Assembly (NCBI RefSeq): GCF_027271155.1
Contig: NZ_CP114542.1
Span: 372,001-436,000, forward strand
DNA length: 64,000 nucleotides
Direction: 5' to 3'
Source of the DNA: Brevundimonas subvibrioides
GTDB lineage: Bacteria > Pseudomonadota > Alphaproteobacteria > Caulobacterales > Caulobacteraceae
Both the position numbers and the translations under genes were made by a program. Shown piece by piece: positions 7,818-18,103 of this stretch (its first letter is position 1; every line of letters starts with the position of its first letter). The notes beneath the pieces are model-generated. The model had not been told where the DNA came from and searched no databases. It saw only the letters and a program-made list of their open reading frames with translations.

Positions 7818-9011
7818 ATGCCCCAGGCCCTGGCGGGCGTCCGCGTGCTCGACCTGTCGCGCGTGCTGGCGGGGCCCTGGGCCACCCAGCTGCTGGCCGA
7901 TCTGGGAGCCGAGGTCATCAAGATCGAGCGGCCCGGCGTCGGTGACGACACCCGCGCCTGGGGCCCGCCCTTTACGACCAAGACCGACGGATCGCGGGGC
8001 GACAGCGCCTATTTCATGTGCGCCAACCGGGGCAAGAAGTCTGTCGCGCTGGACATGGCCTCGGCGGAGGGCGCCGATACGATCCGGCGGCTGGCCGCGA
8101 CCTGCGATGTGGTCGTGGAGAACTTCAAGGTCGGCGGCCTGGCGAAATACGGTCTGGACTATGCCTCCCTGTCGAAGGACCGGCCCAGGGATCGACCCGC
8201 CCTGGTCTATTGTTCGATCACCGGCTTCGGCCAGACCGGCCCGCGCGCGCAACAGGCCGGCTACGACTATATGATCCAGGCCATGGGCGGGCTGATGAGC
8301 GTCACCGGCCAGCCCGACGGTGCGCCCGGGGCCGAGCCGATGAAGGTGGGCGTCGCCGTGGTCGATCTGGCGACGGGCCTCTATGCCTCCAACGCCATTC
8401 TTGCCGCCCTGCTGCATGCCCGGGCCACCGGACAGGGCCAGCATATCGACATCGCCCTGTTTGACGTCCAGGCCGCCATGCTGGCCAACCAGGCGACGAA
8501 CTACTTCGTGTCCGGCATCGCCCCGACGCGCATGGGCAATGCCCACCCCAATCTCGTGCCCTACCAGCCCTTCCCGTGCGTTGACGGGAGGGTGGTGATC
8601 GCCGTCGGCAATGACGGCCAGTTCCGGACCCTGTGCGCCGTGCTGGGAGCCGAAGCCCTGGCCGCCGACACGCGCTATGGCACCAATGCGGGCCGAATCG
8701 AGCACCGGACCGAACTGGTCGCCGCGATCTCTGCCATGACCGGGGGCATGACCATGGCCGGGTTGATGGCGATGCTGGAGCCCGCCGGGGTCCCTTGCGG
8801 CCCGGTCAACACCCTCGACCAGGTCTTTGACGAACCCCAGGCGAAGCATCGCGCGCTGGAGGTGGAGCAAACGCGCGCCGACCTGTCGGCCCCCGTCCGC
8901 ACGGTCGCCTCGCCAATCCGGATGTCTCTGACGCCCGCCCGCTACGACACCGCGCCACCGGCCCTCGGACAGGATACGCGAAACGTGCTTCGCTCGATCG
9001 AGAACAGCTAA
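7818..9011 (+). CDS. CaiB/BaiF class III CoA-transferase
   Basis: A 397-residue family III CoA-transferase that moves CoA between acyl groups. The N-terminus ALAGVRVLDLSRVLAGPW and following LLADLGAEVIKIERP are typical, and the catalytic aspartate is expected in VAVVDLATGLYA. A GTG at 7785 would extend the protein by 11 residues and overlap the upstream gene; the ATG at 7818 matches family length better. The substrate cannot be told from the sequence. Its stop overlaps the stop of the VapC gene on the opposite strand by 4 bp. Confidence 0.9.
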   Translation: MPQALAGVRVLDLSRVLAGPWATQLLADLGAEVIKIERPGVGDDTRAWGPPFTTKTDGSRGDSAYFMCANRGKKSVALDMASAEGADTIRRLAATCDVVVENFKVGGLAKYGLDYASLSKDRPRDRPALVYCSITGFGQTGPRAQQAGYDYMIQAMGGLMSVTGQPDGAPGAEPMKVGVAVVDLATGLYASNAILAALLHARATGQGQHIDIALFDVQAAMLANQATNYFVSGIAPTRMGNAHPNLVPYQPFPCVDGRVVIAVGNDGQFRTLCAVLGAEALAADTRYGTNAGRIEHRTELVAAISAMTGGMTMAGLMAMLEPAGVPCGPVNTLDQVFDEPQAKHRALEVEQTRADLSAPVRTVASPIRMSLTPARYDTAPPALGQDTRNVLRSIENS

Positions 9012-9469
9012 GGTTCGTCGAGCAGACGCGCTGCGAGCTCCGCCATCGTCAGCGGGTCGTCGGAAAAAGACCAGTCGGCTACGGCAAGACCCTCGACAAG
9101 TGCGAAATGACGCAGGTTCCCGGTCACCACGGCCCAACCTCGCGCAAGGGCCTGCCCCGCGATGAGGGTATCCAGGTCGCCGATTGGACGCCCCATGCCC
9201 CGCAGCGTCGCTCGGAGGCGACCTGTGACGAAGGCGTCGTCCGGCGTCAGCTCCACCAGGTTGAGAGGCATGACGAGATGATCGATCCTGGCCAACTCCT
9301 GCTCCGGCCGCACCCCGGCCAATGCTCCGCTGACCAGTTCGTGGAGGACGATCGGCGACACCACCATCGGCCTTCCCGATTCGCGAGCGCGCTCATACGC
9401 TCGTGCGACACGGGGCGTCCGCGCGCGCATCAGGTCAATCAGCACACTGGTGTCGAGCGCCAGCGTCAC
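9008..9469 (-). CDS. vapC: VapC-type PIN-domain toxin
   Basis: A 153-residue PIN-domain ribonuclease. The acidic residues expected in the active site are visible: Asp6 in LALDTSVLIDL, Glu in VLHELVSG and Asp in PIGDLDTLIAG. The GTG at 9467-9469 overlaps the antitoxin stop as GTGA, the usual translational coupling in these modules; a longer frame upstream runs into the antitoxin gene. VapC toxins cleave tRNA or rRNA when freed from VapB. It lies beside the sucB end of the TCA cluster. Confidence 0.88.
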   Translation of the reverse strand: MTLALDTSVLIDLMRARTPRVARAYERARESGRPMVVSPIVLHELVSGALAGVRPEQELARIDHLVMPLNLVELTPDDAFVTGRLRATLRGMGRPIGDLDTLIAGQALARGWAVVTGNLRHFALVEGLAVADWSFSDDPLTMAELAARLLDEP

Positions 9470-9744
9470 CACGTCTTGATCGGCGTAACGGTCTGAGGTG
9501 GTGGGTCCGGGAAGGGTTCGTCGCTCAGCGCGTCGAGCCGAGCCCAGAAGTCGTCCCATTCGGCCCGCGTCCCCGGCGTGACATGTACCGGTATGGGCTC
9601 CAGAATGACGGCGTCGCCATCCTTGCGGATGCGCACCTCCTTGCCCTCGAACCTATAGGCCTTCGGCAGCCGCACGGCCTGGCTTCCGCCGTGGGCAAAA
9701 ACCCGAGCCGTTTCGGCAACGCCTTTCGGTTTTGGATCAGCCAC
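9466..9744 (-). CDS. vapB: VapB-type (AbrB/SpoVT fold) antitoxin
   Basis: A 92-residue antitoxin with the AbrB-like swapped-hairpin motif GGSQAVRLPKAYRF ... VRIRKDGDAVILEP at the N-terminus, and a C-terminal tail (WARLDALSDEPFPDPPP) that would wrap the PIN toxin. It starts at a GTG, with GGGAG six bases upstream. A perfect AT-rich palindrome lies 12 bp further upstream and is the probable autoregulatory operator. The toxin gene overlaps its stop codon. Confidence 0.88.
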   Translation of the reverse strand: MADPKPKGVAETARVFAHGGSQAVRLPKAYRFEGKEVRIRKDGDAVILEPIPVHVTPGTRAEWDDFWARLDALSDEPFPDPPPQTVTPIKTW

Positions 9745-9756
9745 GAGGGGCTCCCA

Positions 9757-9775
9757 TATCTACAAAATGTAGATA
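9757..9775 (-). promoter_or_regulatory. Probable VapB operator
   Basis: Perfect palindrome TATCTACA-AAA-TGTAGATA, strikingly AT-rich for this genome, centred about 22 bp upstream of the vapB start. VapB/AbrB-type antitoxins bind such palindromes to repress their own promoter. Binding here is inferred from position and symmetry. Confidence 0.65.
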
Positions 9776-9802
9776 CTTGACATGAGCTGTCGGTTCAAGC
9801 CG

Positions 9803-11056
9803 TCACAGGTCCAGCAGCGCCCGCGCCGGGTCTTCCAGCAGCTGCTTGATCCGCACCAGGAAGGTCACGGCCTCCTTGCCGTCGACGATCCGGTGGTCGT
9901 AGCTGAGCGCCAGATACATCATCGGCCGGATCTCGACCTGACCGTTCACCGCCATCGGGCGCTGGACGATGTTGTGCATGCCCAGGATTCCGGACTGCGG
10001 CGCGTTCAGGATCGGCGTCGACATCAGCGAGCCATAGGTGCCGCCATTGGTGATGGTGAAGGTGCCGCCCTGCAGCTGGTCCAGCGTCAAGTCGCCGTCG
10101 CGGGCGGCCTTGCCGAGCGCGGCAATGCCCTTCTCGATGCCCGCCAGTGACAGGGTGTCGGCATCGCGCAGCACCGGTACGACCAGACCCTTCTCGGTCC
10201 CGACGGCGACGCCGATGTCATAGTGGTTCTTGTAGATGATGTCGGTGCCGTCGATCTCGGCATTGACGGCCGGGATCTCCTTCAGCGCCGCAACGACCGC
10301 GCGGGTGAAGAAGCTCATGAAGCCCAGCTTCACGCCGTGCGCCTTTTCGAACGCGTCCTTGTACTGGGTGCGCAGGGCCATGACGGTGGTCATGTCCACT
10401 TCGTTGAAGGTGGTCAGCTGGGCGGCGGTGTTCTGCGATTCCTTCAGCCGGCGCGCGATGGTCTGGCGCAGCCGGGTCATCTTGACCCGCTCCTCGCGCG
10501 GCTGGTCGGCGCGCGGCGCGACGGCCACCGCCGGAGCGGGCGTCGGCGCCGGCGCGGCCGGGGCCGGGGCGGACGGCGCGGCACCGACGGCGGCCAGGGC
10601 ATCGCCCTTGGTGATGTTGCCCTTGGGCCCTGTCGGCGCGATGGCCGAGGCGTCGAGGTTGTTCTCGGTCACGATCCGCTGAACCGAAGGCGAAAGGGGC
10701 GCGTCGGCCGCCGGGGCCTTGAAGGCGGCCGATCCGGTGTTGGCCGAGCCGCCCGTGGGCGCGGCGGCAGAAGGAGCGGGCGTCGGCGCAGCCGCGGCCG
10801 GTGCGGGGGCAGCGTCGGCGGCGCCTTCGGTGACGGCCCCCAGGATCGCGCCCGGGGTCACCGTGTCGCCCTCTGCGAAGTGGATGGCCCCCAGCGTGCC
10901 GTCCGTCGGCGAGACGACCTCCAGCGAGACCTTGTCGGTCTCCAGCTCGACCAGCGTCTCGTCCTTCCTGACCGCGTCACCGACCTTTTTGGACCATTTG
11001 GCGATGGTCGCCTCGGAAACGGATTCACCGAGGGTGGGGGTCAGGATGTCGGCCAT
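9803..11056 (-). CDS. sucB: 2-oxoglutarate dehydrogenase E2, dihydrolipoamide succinyltransferase
   Basis: The 417-residue E2 core of the 2-oxoglutarate dehydrogenase complex, which passes succinyl from E1 to CoA. In order: a lipoyl domain (lipoyl-Lys42 in ETDKVSLE), an Ala/Pro-rich linker, a peripheral-subunit-binding domain ([19 protein letters not shown]), a second linker, and the catalytic domain ending with DHRIVDG (His388, Asp392). It follows sucA on the same strand after 90 bp containing a strong hairpin. No lpd gene lies downstream; VapBC does. Confidence 0.97.
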   Translation of the reverse strand: MADILTPTLGESVSEATIAKWSKKVGDAVRKDETLVELETDKVSLEVVSPTDGTLGAIHFAEGDTVTPGAILGAVTEGAADAAPAPAAAAPTPAPSAAAPTGGSANTGSAAFKAPAADAPLSPSVQRIVTENNLDASAIAPTGPKGNITKGDALAAVGAAPSAPAPAAPAPTPAPAVAVAPRADQPREERVKMTRLRQTIARRLKESQNTAAQLTTFNEVDMTTVMALRTQYKDAFEKAHGVKLGFMSFFTRAVVAALKEIPAVNAEIDGTDIIYKNHYDIGVAVGTEKGLVVPVLRDADTLSLAGIEKGIAALGKAARDGDLTLDQLQGGTFTITNGGTYGSLMSTPILNAPQSGILGMHNIVQRPMAVNGQVEIRPMMYLALSYDHRIVDGKEAVTFLVRIKQLLEDPARALLDL

Positions 11057-11114
11057 GGGGAGTTTTCCGGTCGTTCAGTCAGCGTCAGGGCGTGGCGGTC
11101 ATATAGGCGATAAC

Positions 11115-11141
11115 GGCGTCGGGCGGGAGGTGCCCGACGCC
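11115..11141 (-). terminator. Hairpin between sucA and sucB
   Basis: Perfect 10-bp stem GGCGTCGGGC / GCCCGACGCC with a 7-base loop, 5 bases beyond the sucA stop. No T-run follows on the minus strand, so it is more likely an attenuator or mRNA-stability element within the operon than a full terminator. Confidence 0.5.
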
Positions 11142-11146
11142 GACAG

Positions 11147-14143
11147 TCAGGCGAAGGCCTCGGAGGTGAAGGCCTCGAGTTCCTTCAGGTGGCGGCTCAT
11201 CAGTCCGGCGGCGGTCGAGGCCGAGGCGGGCCGTCCGACGTAGCGGGCGCGTTTGGACTTCATGTCCAGCTTGTCCAGCGTCAGTTCCAGCCAGGGGTCC
11301 ACGAAGGTCCAGCCGCCCATGTTCTTGGGCTCTTCCTGACACCAGACCAGCTCCGCATTGGGGAAGCGGCCCAGTTCGGTCGACAGGGACTTGATCGGCC
11401 ACGGATAGAACTGCTCCAGTCGCATCAGATAGACGTCGTCGACGCCCTTCTTCTCGCGTGCGTCCAGCAGGTCGTAATAGACCTTGCCCGAGCACAGGAC
11501 GACGCGGCGGATGTCCTTGTCGCCCTTGATGGTGATGCCCGAGACCTCGGGACGCGTCTGGGCGTCGTCATGCAGGACGCGGTGGAAGGACGAGCCCTCG
11601 GCCATGTCCGCAAGGGTCGAGACCGCCTTCTTGTGCCGCAGCAGGCTCTTGGGCGTCATGATGATCAGCGGCTTCCTGAACGGCCGGTGCATCTGGCGAC
11701 GCAGGATGTGGAAATAGTTGGCCGGGGTCGTGCAGTTGGCGACCTGCATATTGTCTTCGGCGCACTGCTGCAGGAACCGCTCCAGCCTGGCCGAGGAATG
11801 CTCCGGACCCTGACCCTCATAGCCGTGGGGCAGCAGCATGGTCAGGCCGCACATCCGCAGCCATTTGCGTTCGCCCGAACTGATGAACTGGTCGATCACG
11901 ACCTGGGCCCCGTTCACGAAGTCGCCGAACTGGGCCTCCCACATCACCAGGGTGTTGGGGTCGCTGAGCGCATAGCCGTATTCGAAGCCCAGCACGGCCT
12001 CTTCCGACAGGGCGGAATCGATGACCTCGAAATGCTGGTAGTCGCCGCCCAGGTTGTTCAGCGGAACATAGCGTTCCTCCGTGGTCTGGTCGACGATGCC
12101 GGAGTGGCGCTGGCTGAAGGTGCCGCGCACGGAATCCTGACCCGACAGGCGCACCGGGAAGCCCTCGGTCAACAGGCTGGCGAAGGCCAGGCTCTCGGCC
12201 GTGGCCCAGTCGATATCGGCACCCTTGTCGATCGTCGCGCGCCGGGCCTCGACGACGCGCTTCAGCGTCTTGTGGATGTCGACGTGGTTCGGAATGGTCG
12301 TCAGCCGGTGGCCGAGGTCCTTCAGCCTCGCCTCGGGCACCGCCGTGTCGCCGCGCCGCTCCTCGCCGTCGGGCAGGCCCACGCCCTTCCACTGGCCGTC
12401 CAGCCAGTCGGCCTTGTCGGCCACGAAGCTCTTTCCGGCCTCGAACTGCTCGTCCAGATACTGTTCGAAGCGTGCGATCTCGGCCTCGACCTCGGCGGCG
12501 GTCAGGACGCCTTCCTCCACCAGACGCTTCGAATAGATTTCGCGGGTCGAGGGCAGGCTGCGGATCTTCGAATACATCACCGGCTGGGTGAAGGTCGGGT
12601 CGTCGCCCTCGTTGTGGCCGAAGCGGCGGTAGCAGAACATGTCCACCACCACGTCCTTCTTGAACTTCTGGCGGAACTCCGTCGCGACCTTGGCGGCGAA
12701 GACGACCGCTTCCGGATCGTCGCCGTTGACGTGCAGGATCGGCGCCTGGACCATCAGGGCCACGTCCGACGGATAGGGGCTGGACCGGCTGTTCCTCGGG
12801 CTGGTGGTGAAGCCGATCTGGTTGTTGATGACGAAATGCATCGTCCCGCCGGTGCGGTAGCCCTTCAGCCCCATCAGGGCGAAGCATTCGGCCACCACGC
12901 CCTGGCCGGCGAAGGCCGCGTCGCCGTGGATCAGCAGAGGCATGACCTTGGACCGGTCCAGCGCCCACTGGGCCTCGGGCAGGCCGGCATTGGCCTCGCG
13001 GATGTCGAACGCCTGCTTCGCCCGCGCCTTGCCCAGAACGACCGGGTTGACGATCTCCAGGTGCGACGGGTTGGCGGTCAGCGACAGGTGGACGTGGTTG
13101 CCGTCGAACTCGCGGTTCGAGGACGCGCCCATGTGGTATTTGACGTCGCCCGATCCCTCGATGTCGCTGGGCACGGTCGAGCCGCCCTGGAATTCGTGGA
13201 AGATGGCCTTGTAGGGCTTGCCCATCACGGCCGCGAGCGTGTTCAGCCGGCCCCGGTGGGCCATGCCGATGACGATCTCGTCGACACCCAGGGCCCCGCC
13301 GCGCTTGATCATCTGTTCCAGCGCCGGGACCATGGCCTCGCCGCCGTCCAGGCCGAACCGCTTGGTCCCGGGGAAGCGCTTGTGCAGGAACCGCTCGAAG
13401 CCCTCGGCCTCGATCAGCTTGTTCAGGATGGCGATCTTGCCTTCCCGGGTGAAGCCGTTCTTCTCGAAGGCGTCCGGGCCCTCGAACCGCTGCTGGATCC
13501 AGGCCTTCTCCTCCGGTTCCGCGATATGCATGAACTGGATGCCGATATTGCCGCAGTAGGTCCGCTTCAGGATCGCCATGACCTCGCGGATCGTGCCGGT
13601 CTGCAGGCCCAGGACCCCGTCCAGATAGATGGGCCGGTCCAGATCGGCCTCGGTGAAGCCGTAGAACTCGGGCGTCAGTTCGGGATTGTTCGTCCTGGCT
13701 TCTATGCCCAGCGGGTCCAGCGTCGCCTGCAGGTGGCCGCGCACGCGATAGCTGCGGATCAGCATCAGGACGCGGATGGAATCATGGGCGGCGGCACGGA
13801 CCTCCTCGGCGGAGGCTCCGGTCGCGGCGGGAGACGCAGGTGCGGTGGCGGCGGGTTTCGCCTTCGGGTCGGGCCGGGGGGCGGGCCAGCGGCCGTCGAA
13901 CACACCGGTCTCCTCGCTCGGCTCGGTCGCCCGGGACCGGCCCCAGCTGCCGGCGGCCGAGGACGCCTGGACCGTCGCGGCCGAGTCCCTCAACTGGTCG
14001 AAGAAGGCCCGCCATTCGGCCGACACACTGGACGGATCGGCCGCCCATTTGTCGTGCAGCCCCTCGATGAAGGCGGCGTTGGAGCCATACAGGAAGCTGG
14101 TCTCGGCAAAGACCTGATTCAGCCGACCGGCATCGTCCGCCAT
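11147..14143 (-). CDS. sucA: 2-oxoglutarate dehydrogenase E1 component
   Basis: The thiamine-diphosphate-dependent E1 that decarboxylates 2-oxoglutarate. From the ATG at 14141-14143 it is 998 residues; the frame stays open 15 codons further, but MADDAGRLNQVFAETSFLYG is the normal family N-terminus. Visible family segments include GMAHRGRLNTLA, HGDAAFAGQGVV, the SGQDSVRGTFSQRH stretch, and a C-terminal WCQEEPKNMG. It lies downstream of sucD and upstream of sucB in the usual order. The gap to sucD (240 bp) holds an intergenic hairpin repeat. Confidence 0.97.
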   Translation of the reverse strand: MADDAGRLNQVFAETSFLYGSNAAFIEGLHDKWAADPSSVSAEWRAFFDQLRDSAATVQASSAAGSWGRSRATEPSEETGVFDGRWPAPRPDPKAKPAATAPASPAATGASAEEVRAAAHDSIRVLMLIRSYRVRGHLQATLDPLGIEARTNNPELTPEFYGFTEADLDRPIYLDGVLGLQTGTIREVMAILKRTYCGNIGIQFMHIAEPEEKAWIQQRFEGPDAFEKNGFTREGKIAILNKLIEAEGFERFLHKRFPGTKRFGLDGGEAMVPALEQMIKRGGALGVDEIVIGMAHRGRLNTLAAVMGKPYKAIFHEFQGGSTVPSDIEGSGDVKYHMGASSNREFDGNHVHLSLTANPSHLEIVNPVVLGKARAKQAFDIREANAGLPEAQWALDRSKVMPLLIHGDAAFAGQGVVAECFALMGLKGYRTGGTMHFVINNQIGFTTSPRNSRSSPYPSDVALMVQAPILHVNGDDPEAVVFAAKVATEFRQKFKKDVVVDMFCYRRFGHNEGDDPTFTQPVMYSKIRSLPSTREIYSKRLVEEGVLTAAEVEAEIARFEQYLDEQFEAGKSFVADKADWLDGQWKGVGLPDGEERRGDTAVPEARLKDLGHRLTTIPNHVDIHKTLKRVVEARRATIDKGADIDWATAESLAFASLLTEGFPVRLSGQDSVRGTFSQRHSGIVDQTTEERYVPLNNLGGDYQHFEVIDSALSEEAVLGFEYGYALSDPNTLVMWEAQFGDFVNGAQVVIDQFISSGERKWLRMCGLTMLLPHGYEGQGPEHSSARLERFLQQCAEDNMQVANCTTPANYFHILRRQMHRPFRKPLIIMTPKSLLRHKKAVSTLADMAEGSSFHRVLHDDAQTRPEVSGITIKGDKDIRRVVLCSGKVYYDLLDAREKKGVDDVYLMRLEQFYPWPIKSLSTELGRFPNAELVWCQEEPKNMGGWTFVDPWLELTLDKLDMKSKRARYVGRPASASTAAGLMSRHLKELEAFTSEAFA

Positions 14144-14269
14144 GGTATCGTCGTCCCGACTTCGGCCCCGGGGTTGATCAGCGGTCACATCCGCGTGAGG
14201 CCAGCGCGGTTGATATAGGCGCTGTTTCCTTATGGGTCATGACCGAAGGAGGGCGAAAGGGCACTTTTT

Positions 14270-14330
14270 ATCCTCCCCCGGAGCGCAGCAAACGGGGGAG
14301 GGGGACCGCGAAGCGGTGGAGGGGGCGGAA
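14270..14330. repeat. Intergenic double-hairpin repeat
   Basis: Two adjacent hairpins: CCTCCCCCG / CGGGGGAGG (14272-14280 and 14293-14301, 12-base loop), then ACCGC-GAA-GCGGT (14305-14317). It lies between sucD and sucA, outside any supported gene. The form resembles the REP-like intergenic repeats of related genomes, and its first stem resembles the hairpin at 1486-1512. The family assignment is inference. Confidence 0.5.
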
Positions 14331-14382
14331 CCACGCGCCGCGTCCGGGGCCGCCCCCGCCAGCCCCGCCATGCGGGTGAGGA

Positions 14383-15285
14383 TCAGCCCTTCAGGACTTC
14401 CACCAGCGTCTTGCCCAGCCGCGCGGGCGAGGGTGACATGGTGATGCCGGCCGCTTCCATCGCCGCGATCTTGCTCTCGGCATCGCCCTTGCCGCCACTG
14501 ACGACGGCCCCGGCGTGGCCCATGGTGCGGCCCTTGGGCGCAGTGCGTCCGGCGATGAAGCCGGCCATCGGCTTCTTGCGGCCCTTCTTCGCCTCGTCGA
14601 TCAGGAACTGGGCGGCTTCTTCTTCCGCGCCGCCGCCGATCTCGCCGATCATGATGATCGAGGTCGTCTCCGGGTCGGCCAGGAACATCTCCAGCACATC
14701 GATGAACTCGGTGCCCTTGACCGGATCGCCGCCGATGCCGACCGCCGTGGTCTGGCCCAGACCCTCATTGGTGGTCTGGAACACGGCTTCATAGGTCAGG
14801 GTGCCCGAGCGCGACACGACGCCGACCGAGCCCTTCTTGAAGATGGAGCCCGGCATGATGCCGATCTTGCACTCGTCCGGCGTCAGGATGCCGGGGCAGT
14901 TGGGGCCCAGCAGGCGGGACTTCGAACCTTCCAGGTGCCGCTTGACCCTGACCATGTCCAGCACGGGAATGCCCTCGGTGATGCAGGTGATGAAGGGGAT
15001 TTCGGCGTCGATCGCCTCGATGATGGCGGCCGCCGCGCCCGAAGGTGGGACATAGATCACGGACGCATCGGCCCCCGTGGCCTCCTTCGCCTCGCCGACC
15101 GAGGCGTAGATCGGCAGGCTCTCGCCATGAGATCCGGTCCAGTTCGTGCCGCCCTTGGACGGGTGCACGCCCGCGACCATCTGCGTTCCGTGATAGGCCA
15201 GCGCCTGTTCGGTATGGAACCCGCCCGTCTTGCCGGTCAGGCCCTGGACGATGATTTTCGTGGTCTTGTCGACGAGGATGGACAT
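14383..15285 (-). CDS. sucD: Succinyl-CoA synthetase alpha subunit
   Basis: The 300-residue alpha subunit binds CoA and carries the phosphohistidine intermediate of succinyl-CoA synthetase, which couples succinyl-CoA cleavage to NTP formation. The CoA-binding [11 protein letters not shown] segment and the active histidine in MGHAGAV (His257) are present. sucC is normally immediately upstream; here it is separated by about 1.4 kb holding a toxin-antitoxin pair and a secreted protein. Confidence 0.97.
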   Translation of the reverse strand: MSILVDKTTKIIVQGLTGKTGGFHTEQALAYHGTQMVAGVHPSKGGTNWTGSHGESLPIYASVGEAKEATGADASVIYVPPSGAAAAIIEAIDAEIPFITCITEGIPVLDMVRVKRHLEGSKSRLLGPNCPGILTPDECKIGIMPGSIFKKGSVGVVSRSGTLTYEAVFQTTNEGLGQTTAVGIGGDPVKGTEFIDVLEMFLADPETTSIIMIGEIGGGAEEEAAQFLIDEAKKGRKKPMAGFIAGRTAPKGRTMGHAGAVVSGGKGDAESKIAAMEAAGITMSPSPARLGKTLVEVLKG

Positions 15286-15303
15286 GACGGCTCGCTTCTG
15301 TGT

Positions 15304-15729
15304 TCAGGCGGGGAGGAAGGGATTTTCGACACGGACCGACCCATAGGTCTGACCGTGGTTGAGGTCTTCGGAATAGAGGATTTTCGCCCCCAGTCGTTCG
15401 GCAGCGGCGATGATGGCCCCGTCCCAGTAGGACAGCTGATAGCGGCGGGCGTGATCGATGCCCGCCACGACGACTTCAGCCGTGACCGGCTGGCAGGGCT
15501 TTAATGCGATGGCACGAACCCATTCGCGCGCCTTTTCGGACGATAGCGGCGGCGTGCCCTTGCGCGTGGCATTGTTGTAGAACTCCGCCAGCACCTGGCC
15601 GGAAGTGCAATAGTCCTCGGTCAGAACGATTTCTCGCGCACGCTCCCACCTGTGACCCGCATGATCGCGACCGAGGGCGGCGTAAAGCAGGATGTTGGTG
15701 TCGAGAAAGACCTCAGAACTCGCGATCAA
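15304..15729 (-). CDS. PIN-domain toxin of a type II toxin-antitoxin pair
   Basis: A PIN-domain protein, 141 residues from a TTG start at 15727-15729 that overlaps the antitoxin gene by 17 bp; an ATG at 15789 would give 161 residues but overlap the antitoxin more. Active-site acids are visible in VFLDTNILLY (Asp10), VLAEFYNN, SYWDGAIIA and SEDLNHG. It is expected to be a metal-dependent ribonuclease inhibited by the upstream ribbon-helix-helix protein. It ends 18 bp before sucD. The start codon is uncertain. Confidence 0.82.
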   Translation of the reverse strand: MIASSEVFLDTNILLYAALGRDHAGHRWERAREIVLTEDYCTSGQVLAEFYNNATRKGTPPLSSEKAREWVRAIALKPCQPVTAEVVVAGIDHARRYQLSYWDGAIIAAAERLGAKILYSEDLNHGQTYGSVRVENPFLPA

Positions 15730-15976
15730 ACCGAGGTTCCCCGCTGTAGGTCTCTTCCCGGGTCGGGGGACGCCAGCCTTCGCCTCCACGACCTTCGGAT
15801 TCGTCGATCAGCTTCAACAGCGCCTCACGCGCCTCGTCCTTCGACGCCTCCTGCTGCACCATGCTGGTCAGAAAGCCGCGCACCATCTCGTTGACGCTGG
15901 TCCGCTTCATGGCCGCCAGCACCCGCACCTTGTCGAGCAGGTCGTCGTCGATGGCGAGAGTCAGATTGCGGGTCAC
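15713..15976 (-). CDS. Ribbon-helix-helix antitoxin
   Basis: An 87-residue protein with an N-terminal ribbon-helix-helix pattern (NLTLAIDDDLLDKVRVLA ... SVNEMVRGFL) typical of CopG/DUF6364-like antitoxins. The C-terminal half is acidic and Arg/Glu-rich and would contact the PIN toxin. It starts with GTG. Just upstream the sequence becomes AT-richer, with TGTG/CACA half-sites, a possible autoregulatory site. The pair lies between sucC and sucD. Confidence 0.78.
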   Translation of the reverse strand: MTRNLTLAIDDDLLDKVRVLAAMKRTSVNEMVRGFLTSMVQQEASKDEAREALLKLIDESEGRGGEGWRPPTREETYSGEPRFDREF

Positions 15977-16031
15977 GCCGTCAAGTTACACGGGTTATGT
16001 GGAGCACACAATCCGTGCCGCTCAGGCAGGC

Positions 16032-16604
16032 TTAGCCTTGCCGGGGCATCGACGGCTGGGCGGGACGTGAAGGCGTCCCGGCCACAGGGAAAGACAACTC
16101 GATGTTGAGGCCGGAGCCGTCGGGATCGGAATTCAGATTGACCGCGTCAACCCCGCCCCTCGCGACTCCCCAGAAATCGTTGCGCCACGCCGTGACCAAC
16201 CGGTTGGTGATGCTGGGCTGGACTAAATCCGCAGGGCCGAGTGCCTCGCCGCCGATGGACCAGAGCTCAAGGCTGTCACGAGTCGCTTCGACGTCACCCC
16301 GGACATGCACCGAGCACAAGGTGGTGAGGTCGTAGGCTGCCAAATACACCTGCCCTATGGCAGACTGATAACCGACCGCCCCCCGGGGGAGCACGGTGCC
16401 GCTGCGCAGGGCCTCAACCTCGGCCGCAGAGAGCGGCACCCACCGGTTTTCGACGGCGATCCGGGCCAGCTGGTCTGCGTTGCCACCGCTACTCAAACAG
16501 GCAATGTTCGCGAATTCCACCGCGGGACTGGTCGGCACCTGGGCGAACACAGGCGGGCTGACAAGGAAAACCGCAAGCACCCCAGCAACGACACGACGAC
16601 GCAT
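16032..16604 (-). CDS. Secreted protein of unknown function
   Basis: A 190-residue protein with a Sec signal peptide (MRRRVVAGVLAVFLVSPPVFAQ) and no family that I recognise. The mature part has two cysteines (IACLSS and TLCSVHV) that could form a disulfide, and ends in a proline/serine-rich tail. GGAGG lies six bases before the ATG at 16602-16604, which decides between this and the GTG two codons earlier. It sits between sucC and the toxin-antitoxin pair, so it may belong to the same inserted segment. Confidence 0.72.
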   Translation of the reverse strand: MRRRVVAGVLAVFLVSPPVFAQVPTSPAVEFANIACLSSGGNADQLARIAVENRWVPLSAAEVEALRSGTVLPRGAVGYQSAIGQVYLAAYDLTTLCSVHVRGDVEATRDSLELWSIGGEALGPADLVQPSITNRLVTAWRNDFWGVARGGVDAVNLNSDPDGSGLNIELSFPVAGTPSRPAQPSMPRQG

Positions 16605-16687
16605 CCGCACCCTCCGATGGCAGGCAGCCTTTGGCCATCAATCTACCAGAGAAGCGTCACATCACCAAGGTTGTGACGCCAGGTCGC

Positions 16688-17878
<1,191 letters not shown>

Positions 17879-18103
17879 GGGAAGACCGCCGCGATCGCTG
17901 GGAGAAGTTGGTCGCGCTTATAGGCGTGGCCCCTTCGCAGGTGCAACCATGCGCCGCGTTTGCCCACGACCGTCAGCCCGGACAGTACGACATCATGACG
18001 TTGCCGTGGCGCAAATCACCGATTGCGCCGCGATGGCTCGCCGAAAGACCGGTCGAAATCGGCGGGACCGGGCCGGCTGTGACGCTGGCGGCCCGCGCGG
18101 GAC

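Noticed and set aside
11189..14218. 1009-codon plus-strand open frame over sucA
   Set aside because: Antisense shadow of sucA; the translation shows no domain and is rich in Arg, Gly and His as such shadows are.
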